From: an uncultured Clostridia bacterium
Lineage (GTDB): Bacteria; Bacillota; Clostridia; Christensenellales; Borkfalkiaceae
DNA: 34,463 nt
Reading direction: 5' to 3'
Assembly: GCA_944367535.1 (NCBI GenBank)
Contig: CALVWQ010000020.1
Location: 1 to 34,463, forward strand
Made by a program: the position numbers and the translations under genes. The notes beneath the pieces were generated by a model that saw only the letters and a program-made list of their open reading frames with translations, was not told the origin of the DNA and did no database searches. Positions 17,108 through 24,189 of this stretch are shown here, piece by piece. Numbering within the stretch: position 1 is the first letter of the stretch; the number at the start of each line of letters is the position of its first letter.

Positions 17108-17136
17108 TTGACAATAAGTATATGTTTAGATATAAT
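17108..17136 (+). promoter_or_regulatory. Perfect consensus SigA promoter of the double hydrolase gene
   Basis: TTGACA (17108-17113), a 17-base spacer and TATAAT (17131-17136) are a 12 of 12 match at optimal spacing. Transcription should start near 17143, giving a leader of about 150 bases before the gene at 17294. Confidence 0.88.
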
Positions 17137-17148
17137 TATTTTCAAAAA

Positions 17149-17192
17149 AAAGAAATTGAAATGTTTTTTAAAGATTACCATTTCGTTTCTTT
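17149..17192 (+). promoter_or_regulatory. 5'-end hairpin or operator downstream of the consensus promoter
   Basis: AAAGAAATTGAAATG (17149-17163) and CATTTCGTTTCTTT (17179-17192) are inverted copies with one small bulge and a 15-base loop. They start about 6 bases after the expected transcription start. The element could be an mRNA-stabilising 5' hairpin or a repressor operator holding back an otherwise very strong promoter. Confidence 0.5.
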
Positions 17193-17293
17193 AACGGAAT
17201 AATAAATTATATAAATAAAAAGTTTGAAATGGCGGCAATAATAAAAGCCCGGGATATAAAAAATTTAAAAAAAGATAGATAAGGAGAGGCGTC

Positions 17294-19444
17294 ATGCTGG
17301 GATTTGTACCTTTAAGGTCGATAAATAAAGTTTACAAAGAGACGGTTGTATTTTCTGAAAAAGACGGGAAGATAAGCGGCCATCTCGCATTCGATAACCC
17401 CCGAGGCATACTTTTGCGCACGCGGGACGGATTTGTTCTCGAAGAAGGGGCTGATTACAGAGTGGAAAAAAACGAAGTAATTTTGCTCAATAAAAGCATA
17501 CCGTATTTTAAAAAAGAATGGCTTAAAAACGAGAATGTACCCTCGTCGATTCCGTCGGAAAACGGGGAATACGACGTGGGGAAATGCCTGATTATTTCTC
17601 CCGCATATCTGCGTTCCGTGCAGATTCTCGCGGATTACGATTGCGATAAAACGCCGTTTCCCTCCGCTTTGCCGTATAAAATAAATCTCGAAAAAAGTTA
17701 TAAAAAACTTACCGAGGACAAAAAACTCCGAATTGCATTATATGGCGACAGTGTATGTAACGCGGCAAATTCGTCGTGGGAAATTGGTTTCGAAGGATAT
17801 AAGCATTGGATGAGCGCTGCGGCAGAGAGGTCAGAGAAATTTTACGGGGCAAAAATAGAGGTTGTTAATTTTTCCCGTTCGGGGTACGGTATCGGATGGG
17901 GGCTTGAAGCGGCGGAAGAAAAGTTCGGCGGGCAGAATTTCGATATGGTCGTAATAGGATTGGGCGGAAACGACGCCGCGGGCGGGATGAGTGTTGCGGA
18001 TTATGCAGACAGCCTGAAAAAAACCATAGACATTATACGCTTGTATAATCCGGAGGCGGATATAGCGCTTTTGTCGCCTACACCACAGAATCCCGACTGT
18101 GAAAAGATTTATAATAAAGAATTATTGCTTGAATATGCGAAAGTGCAGGAAAATATGCAGACTGACGGAATTATAGCCGTAAACCTCGAAAGACTGTTTT
18201 ACTTTTTGGCGGAAAGAAAGGATTATTGCGAAATATCGGGCAACAACTTAAATCATCCCAACGATTTCTGGTATGAATTTTATACCGATGCTTTCGTAGA
18301 ACTTTTTTATCGTATGCAGGTATATCGGGAAGTCGGAGAAAAGTTGGAATGGGGCGCGTATTTTTCTGATAACGGTTTTGATGCGGTACGCTTTTCGGCT
18401 TTGCCGAAAAATATATGGGGCGGGTATTTAAATACGGTGATAAACGGCAAGGAGATGAAGTCATTCGCATTTATGGGAAAGCCTGCCGTTGAGGAAAATA
18501 AAAAGTATCCTGCGGTAGTTCTTGTTCACGGCGGCGGAGGGAACGCTTATTATAAATGGGTGGAGCAATGGACGGCGCGAGGGTATGTCGCAATGTCGTT
18601 GGATATAAACTTTTGTCATTTTACGGACGACGATATCGTTAATGCCAAAAGTAATCCTTGGGTAAAGGGATACGGAATAGGTAGTTTTCCCGACATAATG
18701 AACGACCCGCGCGAATCGTATACATATTATTCGGTGGCACAGATAGCGGCGGCCCATTCTTATCTTTTGTCGCAAAATTATGTAGATAGGAATAAGACGG
18801 GCGTCGTGGGGATATCCTGGGGAGGCGTAATGGCTTTGATAGCGCTCGGAATCGACCCGAGATTTTGTGCCGGAGCGATAATATATTCGGCGGGATTTAT
18901 AACCGAGGATTTGTTGGGAGAGGAAACAGGGCTTTTTAAATATCTTGAAAACAAGAAATTTTATGATACCTATTACGACCCGCGTACGTATGTAAACGGC
19001 ATAAACGTTCCCGTTATTATGCAGGCAGGTTTAAATGATGCGGCGTTTTCTCCTTTGAATAGAAAAAAGACATATTCTCTTTTTGCGCATACTGCCGAAA
19101 AAGCGATAATTCCCGACTTGTATCATGATAACGAGAGCAATTTCGGCAATAAAACTGTGTTTTCGTTCATGAACGACAGACTTAGAGGTACCGATGAACG
19201 CGTACGTCTCGAATCGGCAGTTAAAGACGGATATATGTATCTGACAGTCGATAAAAAAATCGATCGGGCGGAAATGCTTTATACCGACGGCGTGGGGGAC
19301 CCTCATAAATTTGTTTGGCAATCCGAGAACATACATCCCGAAAAGAACATGGTCATATCGCTTCCCAAAAGTTATAAATATGTAATGGCGACGGTATATT
19401 ACGGCGACGGGCTGTATACGAGCAGCGATATTTACGAAAACTGA
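17294..19444 (+). CDS. Two-domain carbohydrate esterase: SGNH hydrolase plus alpha/beta hydrolase
   Basis: The 716-residue cytoplasmic protein (no signal peptide) joins two esterase folds. After a beta-rich N-terminal part (1-140), an SGNH domain spans about 145-345: block I ALYGDSV with S153, RSGYG near 195-199, GLGGND with N226, and NLNH with H321. The residue three before His is Asn318 where Asp is usual. An alpha/beta hydrolase of the acetyl-xylan-esterase/dipeptidyl-peptidase type spans about 395-640: HGGGGN oxyanion loop (412-417), GISWGG with S508, D582 in GLND, and H611 in LYHD. A small C-terminal beta region follows. It probably removes acyl groups from imported oligosaccharides. A peptidase role for the second domain cannot be excluded. 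AAGGAGAGG at 17281 sets the start. It has a perfect promoter and a terminator. Confidence 0.85.
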   Translation: MLGFVPLRSINKVYKETVVFSEKDGKISGHLAFDNPRGILLRTRDGFVLEEGADYRVEKNEVILLNKSIPYFKKEWLKNENVPSSIPSENGEYDVGKCLIISPAYLRSVQILADYDCDKTPFPSALPYKINLEKSYKKLTEDKKLRIALYGDSVCNAANSSWEIGFEGYKHWMSAAAERSEKFYGAKIEVVNFSRSGYGIGWGLEAAEEKFGGQNFDMVVIGLGGNDAAGGMSVADYADSLKKTIDIIRLYNPEADIALLSPTPQNPDCEKIYNKELLLEYAKVQENMQTDGIIAVNLERLFYFLAERKDYCEISGNNLNHPNDFWYEFYTDAFVELFYRMQVYREVGEKLEWGAYFSDNGFDAVRFSALPKNIWGGYLNTVINGKEMKSFAFMGKPAVEENKKYPAVVLVHGGGGNAYYKWVEQWTARGYVAMSLDINFCHFTDDDIVNAKSNPWVKGYGIGSFPDIMNDPRESYTYYSVAQIAAAHSYLLSQNYVDRNKTGVVGISWGGVMALIALGIDPRFCAGAIIYSAGFITEDLLGEETGLFKYLENKKFYDTYYDPRTYVNGINVPVIMQAGLNDAAFSPLNRKKTYSLFAHTAEKAIIPDLYHDNESNFGNKTVFSFMNDRLRGTDERVRLESAVKDGYMYLTVDKKIDRAEMLYTDGVGDPHKFVWQSENIHPEKNMVISLPKSYKYVMATVYYGDGLYTSSDIYEN

Positions 19445-19459
19445 TGAAAAAATATTTTA

Positions 19460-19595
19460 AGTTTAAAGTTTAACCAAGTTTAAAGTTCAATTGAGTTTAA
19501 AGTTCAACTAAGTTTAAAGTTTAACCAAGTCTAAAGTTCAATTGAGTTTAAAGTTCAACTAAGTTTAAGGTTTAACCAAGTTTAAAGTTCAACCC
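19460..19595. repeat. Eight-copy 17-bp tandem repeat with 51-bp superperiod
   Basis: Eight head-to-tail units resemble AGTTTAAAGTTYAAYYR. Three subtypes alternate in fixed order: ending TTTAACCA, TTCAATTG and TTCAACTA (units at 19460, 19477, 19494, then 19511, 19528, 19545, then 19562, 19579). Differences between the 51-bp triplets are few: a C in unit five, a G in unit seven, and the end of the last copy. The array therefore grew by copying a 51-bp triplet. It lies between a stop codon and a terminator and encodes nothing recognisable. Confidence 0.95.
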
Positions 19596-19626
19596 CCGCC
19601 CGCTGCTTTTATGCAGCGGGCGGGGG
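19593..19626. terminator. Terminator between the double hydrolase gene and the AraC gene
   Basis: CCCCCGCCCGCTGC (19593-19606) pairs perfectly with GCAGCGGGCGGGGG (19613-19626) around a TTTTAT loop. The plus-strand tail is CTTAATAATAATTT and the minus-strand tail TTGAACTTT, so U tracts are imperfect on both sides. It sits between converging genes and probably serves both. Confidence 0.75.
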
Positions 19627-19672
19627 CTTAATAATAATTTAACAATTTTTATAATATCTTTACGATAAAATA

Positions 19673-20467
19673 TTACGATTTTCTCGGACAGGAATTGTAT
19701 CTTCTCTTGTAAGAACGATAAAAAGTCGCCGCGCTTTCAAAACCGCAGAAAGATGCGATTTCGAGAATCGAACAATGCGCATATTTAGGATTTGCGAGAA
19801 AGTTTTTTGCCTGTTCTGCGCGCAGGTTATTTAGGAAACAACGCAGGTCTGTTTTTAAATATTTTGATAAAAGCCGCGATATACTCGTTCTCGTGTAATT
19901 GAATTCTTTTGAAAGTGTTTCGAGAGTAATGGGCTTATTGTAATTTTTGTAGATGTAAGATATTATTTCCATTATTTGATTGTGGGTGACGTTTGGTTTA
20001 GTTATTCCGTAATGCGAAATTATTTTATCCAAGATGAGATTGACGTATGCTTTTCTGGCGAGAACGGAAAGAGTCGTATCGGTAAAAGAGTAAGGAACGT
20101 CGTTCATTATTTCGAGGATTTTTTTGTTATATTCCTTATCGGTCAGATGCGTAGGCAATATTTTTTCTTGGTATAAACCGTTGAAATCGTTAAGAAATTC
20201 ATTGCTGAAAATAAGTACGGAAACGTGCGCGACGTCAGTCTGCGAATACATGTGAATTTCAAACGGGTTTGCGATGGAAATATCGCCCGCCTCCATTTTG
20301 AAGGATTTTCCGTTTATTTCGGCTTCCATGGTTCCGTCTAACAGGAAATAAACTTCCACCGCAGCGTGGAAATGCGGATAATAACCGAGGTTTTCGTGTG
20401 TTTTCCATATAAAAGTGGTGGAAACATCGTTTACTTGTTCATATAAATCGGTTTTGTTGTACTTCAT
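19673..20467 (-). CDS. AraC family transcriptional regulator with cupin sensor domain
   Basis: The 264-residue regulator has an N-terminal cupin-like AraC-binding domain: PHFHAAVEVYFLLDG (31-45; H32, H34, E38) and KMEAGDISIANPFEIHMYSQ (57-76). Such a domain usually senses a sugar. The C-terminal pair of helix-turn-helix motifs lies at about 165-262: ITLETLSKEFNYTRTSISRLLSKYL and SILEIASFCGFESAATFYRSYKRRYNSCP, the latter being the AraC signature. A reading frame extends 44 codons upstream, but the promoter at 20498-20526 lies inside that extension, so the ATG at 20467 with GGTGATG upstream is chosen. It is divergent from the GH3 operon, the usual arrangement for a local activator. Confidence 0.9.
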   Translation of the reverse strand: MKYNKTDLYEQVNDVSTTFIWKTHENLGYYPHFHAAVEVYFLLDGTMEAEINGKSFKMEAGDISIANPFEIHMYSQTDVAHVSVLIFSNEFLNDFNGLYQEKILPTHLTDKEYNKKILEIMNDVPYSFTDTTLSVLARKAYVNLILDKIISHYGITKPNVTHNQIMEIISYIYKNYNKPITLETLSKEFNYTRTSISRLLSKYLKTDLRCFLNNLRAEQAKNFLANPKYAHCSILEIASFCGFESAATFYRSYKRRYNSCPRKS

Positions 20468-20497
20468 TTTTACATCACCGTAGCATTGATTTATTAA

Positions 20498-20526
20498 AGT
20501 ATAACATTCGTGATTGTCAAAGTCAA
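20498..20526 (-). promoter_or_regulatory. Promoter of the AraC gene
   Basis: On the minus strand TTGACT (complement of 20521-20526) is followed after 17 bases by TATACT (complement of 20498-20503), with TG one base before the -10. Both elements match 5 of 6. Confidence 0.78.
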
Positions 20527-20543
20527 TAATTTGAGAAAAAAGA

Positions 20544-20562
20544 TATTTATGATACATAAATA
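20544..20562. promoter_or_regulatory. Palindromic candidate operator in the AraC/GH3 intergenic region
   Basis: TATTTATGATACATAAATA is an inverted repeat with perfect 8-base arms around a central ATA. It lies 18 bases upstream of the AraC -35 and about 55 bases upstream of the GH3 -35, a natural place for a shared regulatory site. Which protein binds it is unknown. AraC members usually prefer direct repeats. Confidence 0.45.
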
Positions 20563-20616
20563 AGGGATATAAAAGCAAAATTGATAACTTTTGAAACATC
20601 TGTGATTATTTTTGGG

Positions 20617-20645
20617 TTGAAAACGTCAAAACTAGGTGATAAGAT
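20617..20645 (+). promoter_or_regulatory. Promoter of the GH3 glycan operon
   Basis: TTGAAA (20617-20622), a 17-base spacer and TAAGAT (20640-20645), with TG one base before the -10. The -10 is weak, which suits a promoter that needs an activator such as the divergent AraC protein. Confidence 0.6.
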
Positions 20646-20679
20646 TTAGATATAAAATCGCAAAATGCGGGAATAGGGT

Positions 20680-22839
20680 ATGTCAAGGAAAAGTTTTAAG
20701 ACATTGACAATTGAAGAGAAACTGAAAATGCTTACGGGTTGCGACGGATTCAGCGCGGTAAAACTTCCATGGCTTGAAAAGAACGGGCTGCGCATGTCCG
20801 ATGGTCCGTTCGGCGTGAAAAACACAGAAAAAGAATCTGTCTGTTTTCCCAACACATGCCTTATGGCATCGTCGTTTGACCGAGATATGTGTTACAGAAT
20901 AGGAAAGATGATAGGCGGCGAATGCAGACGCGCAGACATCAATCTTTTGCTTGCTCCGGCGATAAATATCAAAAGGAGTCCGCTGACGGGGCGAAATTTC
21001 GAATACTATTCGGAGGACCCTTTTGTTACGGGAGAACTCGCGAGTGCTTTTGCTGAGGGCTTGCGCAGTGAAAAAGTAGGGGCGTGCGTAAAACATTTTG
21101 CCTGTAACAATCAGGAACTGCAAAGATGGACGCAGAACAGTGTTGTTGACGAAGATACGCTCAGGAATATTTATCTGAAAGCGTTCGAAATTATAGTTCG
21201 TCGCGGCGGTGCCGATGCCGTGATGACTTCGTATAACAGTATAAACGGTGAGCACAGTTGTGCAAACGGTAAACTATTAAAGGATATTCTCCGAAAAGAA
21301 TGGGGATTTAAGGGAATAACCATATCCGATTGGGCGTCGGTAGTGGGATTAGTCAATTCTCTCAAAAACGGTCTTGACCTCGAAATGCCGGGTAACGCCG
21401 ATATTTCGTATCCGAAACTCCGTGAGGCTTATGAGCGGGGGGAACTTACGGAACAAGAAATAGACGAGAAGCTGCAAAGGTTGACGGAATTGGTAGAAAG
21501 ATTAAACGATATTTCGGGAAAACCTTGCGAGGCGGATGCCGCGGAAATCAGGCGTTATACGGGAGAATCTTTCGTGCTGCTTAAAAATGACGGCGCACTG
21601 CCATTAAAAACGGACGAGAAAATATTTGTTATAGGAAAAAATGCCGAGGTTCCGCGTATTCAGGGCGGCGGCTGCGCTAATTTAAGGTGCGGCAATGTGG
21701 TTTCGCCGTTGCAGGCGATACGGGAAAGGGTCAATGCAGTGTATAGCGAAAGTTTTGACCTGAGCGATGATAATATAAAAGAGTTGGGAAGTTACGATAA
21801 AATCCTTGTGTTCCTTGCATTGGGCGAGGACTGCGACAGCGAGGCATTCGACCGCGAAAACCTGTTTTTCCCGAAAGAACAAACGGATTGTATCGATAAA
21901 CTTACAATACATAAAGATAAAGTCATTGCAGTTCTTACGAACGGAAGCACCGTGGACGTCGGGTTTGCAGATAACGTGAACGCCATACTCGAAACATATT
22001 ATGCGGGTACGTTTTTCGGCGAGGCGGCGGCGGACGTGTTGTTCGGAGATGTAACACCATCGGGTAAACTTGCCGAAACTTTTCCCATGCGCCTCGAAGA
22101 CGTGCCGTGCCATAAAAATTACGGTGACAGGCAGAATATCGTATACGAAGAGCGCGAATACGTCGGTTACAGATATTATACGAGTTTCGGCGTAAAAACC
22201 AGGTTTCCTTTCGGTTTCGGACTTTCGTATGCAAAGTTTGAAACAGACAATATAAAAATAGAAAGAAAGGGCGATTACGACTTTAACGTTTCTTATGAAA
22301 TAAAGAACATTTCGGAATATGACGGCAAGGAGACTGTGCAGATATATTTAAGAACGGAGAGCCTGTTTCAGCCTAAAATGCAACTTGTGGAATTTGATAC
22401 CGTACGTCTTGACAAAGGGCAGAGCGCCACAAGGACGGTGAAACTCGGCAGAGAGGCGTTTGAACGGTATATCGGCGGGAAAAAACAATTGTTTGAGGGC
22501 GAGGCGGAAATATGCGTGGCGCTTTCTTCCGAGAACTTGTTGTCTTGCGCAAAATTTTCTTTTTTCGGGAACGATATTTCTGACATAAACGAAAACACCC
22601 CGCTTGGGTATCTGTTGCAGAATGAAAAATACAGGGAAAAAGCGCTGGATTATTTCAAGCCGTTTATAAATTACTGGGCGTTCGGCGAGGAAGTTACCGA
22701 CAAAGATTTCGAGGCGGATAAATTCCTGAAATATTCCGTATATAATATGCCGATACGGGGTATAGCGTATTTTTCAAAAGGTGCGCTTGACGATAATTTT
22801 ATAGCCGAACTTTCGGCAAATTTGCAGAGAATAAGGTAA
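20680..22839 (+). CDS. Glycoside hydrolase family 3, beta-glucosidase or beta-xylosidase type
   Basis: The 719-residue retaining glycosidase has no signal peptide and acts in the cytoplasm. The (alpha/beta)8 domain carries RMSDGPFGVK (38-47), GRNFEYYSEDP (104-114), the substrate-binding CVKHFACNNQE (136-146; K138, H139) and the nucleophile D217 in ITISDWAS. The alpha/beta sandwich begins near 298 (FVLLKNDGALPL), and SEAFDRENLFFPKEQ resembles the region holding the acid/base Glu. A fibronectin-III-like domain (YVGYRYYTSFGVKTRFPFGFGLSYAKF entry, then ETVQIYLR) ends the protein with a short extra tail. Exact sugar specificity cannot be read. The ribosome site is weak (AGGG beside ATG). It heads the operon divergent from the AraC gene. 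Confidence 0.93.
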   Translation: MSRKSFKTLTIEEKLKMLTGCDGFSAVKLPWLEKNGLRMSDGPFGVKNTEKESVCFPNTCLMASSFDRDMCYRIGKMIGGECRRADINLLLAPAINIKRSPLTGRNFEYYSEDPFVTGELASAFAEGLRSEKVGACVKHFACNNQELQRWTQNSVVDEDTLRNIYLKAFEIIVRRGGADAVMTSYNSINGEHSCANGKLLKDILRKEWGFKGITISDWASVVGLVNSLKNGLDLEMPGNADISYPKLREAYERGELTEQEIDEKLQRLTELVERLNDISGKPCEADAAEIRRYTGESFVLLKNDGALPLKTDEKIFVIGKNAEVPRIQGGGCANLRCGNVVSPLQAIRERVNAVYSESFDLSDDNIKELGSYDKILVFLALGEDCDSEAFDRENLFFPKEQTDCIDKLTIHKDKVIAVLTNGSTVDVGFADNVNAILETYYAGTFFGEAAADVLFGDVTPSGKLAETFPMRLEDVPCHKNYGDRQNIVYEEREYVGYRYYTSFGVKTRFPFGFGLSYAKFETDNIKIERKGDYDFNVSYEIKNISEYDGKETVQIYLRTESLFQPKMQLVEFDTVRLDKGQSATRTVKLGREAFERYIGGKKQLFEGEAEICVALSSENLLSCAKFSFFGNDISDINENTPLGYLLQNEKYREKALDYFKPFINYWAFGEEVTDKDFEADKFLKYSVYNMPIRGIAYFSKGALDDNFIAELSANLQRIR

Positions 22840-22844
22840 AGAGC

Positions 22845-22859
22845 CCGATTTTAAATCGG
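22845..22859 (+). other. Short palindrome between GH3 and oxidoreductase genes
   Basis: CCGATTTTAAATCGG is a 15-base near-perfect palindrome just before the GGAGAG ribosome site of the next gene. No T tract follows. It could be a small intercistronic mRNA structure or chance. Confidence 0.3.
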
Positions 22860-22873
22860 ACCGCGGAGAGAAT

Positions 22874-24172
22874 ATGAAACAGGTTAAAGTAATAATAGTA
22901 GGGAACGGAGAGCGGGCAAATTGCTATTGTAAATATGCGCTGACAAATCCGCAAGACCTGAAAGTCGTTGCGATAGTCGACCCCGATATTGAAAAAAGAA
23001 AAGAAGGTTCGGTAAAATACGGAGTTCCCGAATCTATGACGTTTGCAAGCGTGGACGATTTGCTGAGCTATGAAAAGGAGCACGGCAGGCTGGCAGACGG
23101 GGTAATCAATGCGACAATGGACGAATGGCACTATCGTACCGCCATGCCGCTTTTAAGGGCGGGATATAACATGTTGCTTGAAAAACCGGTCGTCAACAAC
23201 GAAAAAGAACTGCTGGAAATAAAAAAGACGGCGGAAGAAAACGGGTGTCTTCTAATGGTGTGTCACGTTCTTAGGTATACACCTTTCTATCTTGCCATAA
23301 AAAAAGTGGTGGAGAGCGGCGAGATAGGTGAAATCATGCACATAGAAACATGCGAGAACGTCGGGATTGCGCACGCTTCAAATTCTTATATTCGCGGGAA
23401 ATGGAACAGTACGGAAAAATGCGGAAGCTCCATGCTGCTGGCGAAATGCTGCCATGACCTCGACCTGATATGTTGGCTAAATAATAAGACCTCGCCCTCG
23501 CGCGTGTCGAGTTTCGGCGGGAGGAATTTCCTTGTGGCGGAAAAAGCCCCGAGGGGCGCGGGTACGAGATGTCTTAACGACTGCCCGCATGTGGATACAT
23601 GCCAATATTCTGCGAAATCAATATATGTTCTGAACGATAAATACCCATACTATTCCTGGACGTGTATAGACAACGATTATGAAAGCATCTCTCGCGAACA
23701 AAAGACTGAGTCGCTCAAAACTTATAATCCGCACGGCGAATGTGCGTATAAAGTAAATTCCGACCTTGTGGACCATCAGGCGGTAATGATACATTTTGAA
23801 AACGGGAGTACGGCGACTCACAGTATGATACAGGGCGCAGTAAGACCTTGCAGGCTTATTCGTATAATGGGTACAAAAGGCGAAATACAGGGAATGATTG
23901 AATCTTGTAAATTCTGCGTCCGTACTTATGATTTTTTCAATGCCGATTATCTTGAAAAAGAATTCGACGTTTCGGGACTTTTCGAAAAAGACGATCATCA
24001 TGCAGGCGGAGACGACGGAATAATAAAGGATTTTGTCAATATGGTCCGTGGCGGCGAAGTCAGTATTTCATGTACGAAAATCGACGACAGCATATACGGA
24101 CACCTGTGTGTTTTCATGGCGGATAAATCCATGCAGAGCGGTAAAACGGAAGAAATAATCTTAAAAAAATAA
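22874..24172 (+). CDS. Gfo/Idh/MocA family oxidoreductase with cysteine-rich insert
   Basis: The 432-residue NAD(P)-dependent enzyme has an N-terminal Rossmann start VKVIIVGNGERANCY (4-18) and the family motif EKP at 103-105 (LLEKPVVNN). The probable catalytic His194 lies in AKCCHDLDLI, the equivalent of the usual GGHxxD block. Residues 233-243 form a C-x3-C-x5-C cluster (CLNDCPHVDTC) followed by YSAK, a feature of one branch of the family found with glycan operons. Members oxidise, reduce or transiently oxidise sugars, some acting as NAD-dependent glycosidases. Here it lies 34 bases after the GH3 gene and 17 before a lipoprotein gene. It is cytoplasmic. Substrate unknown. Confidence 0.9.
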   Translation: MKQVKVIIVGNGERANCYCKYALTNPQDLKVVAIVDPDIEKRKEGSVKYGVPESMTFASVDDLLSYEKEHGRLADGVINATMDEWHYRTAMPLLRAGYNMLLEKPVVNNEKELLEIKKTAEENGCLLMVCHVLRYTPFYLAIKKVVESGEIGEIMHIETCENVGIAHASNSYIRGKWNSTEKCGSSMLLAKCCHDLDLICWLNNKTSPSRVSSFGGRNFLVAEKAPRGAGTRCLNDCPHVDTCQYSAKSIYVLNDKYPYYSWTCIDNDYESISREQKTESLKTYNPHGECAYKVNSDLVDHQAVMIHFENGSTATHSMIQGAVRPCRLIRIMGTKGEIQGMIESCKFCVRTYDFFNADYLEKEFDVSGLFEKDDHHAGGDDGIIKDFVNMVRGGEVSISCTKIDDSIYGHLCVFMADKSMQSGKTEEIILKK

Positions 24173-24189
24173 AAATAAGGAGAGAGAAG

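Noticed and set aside
16951-17181. 76-codon minus-strand hydrophobic open frame
   Set aside because: A+T-rich low-complexity Phe/Ile/Lys sequence overlapping a perfect plus-strand promoter; no ribosome site or homology pattern.
19460-19626. CRISPR array
   Set aside because: The units are contiguous 17-mers with no unique spacers, so this is a tandem repeat rather than a repeat-spacer array.
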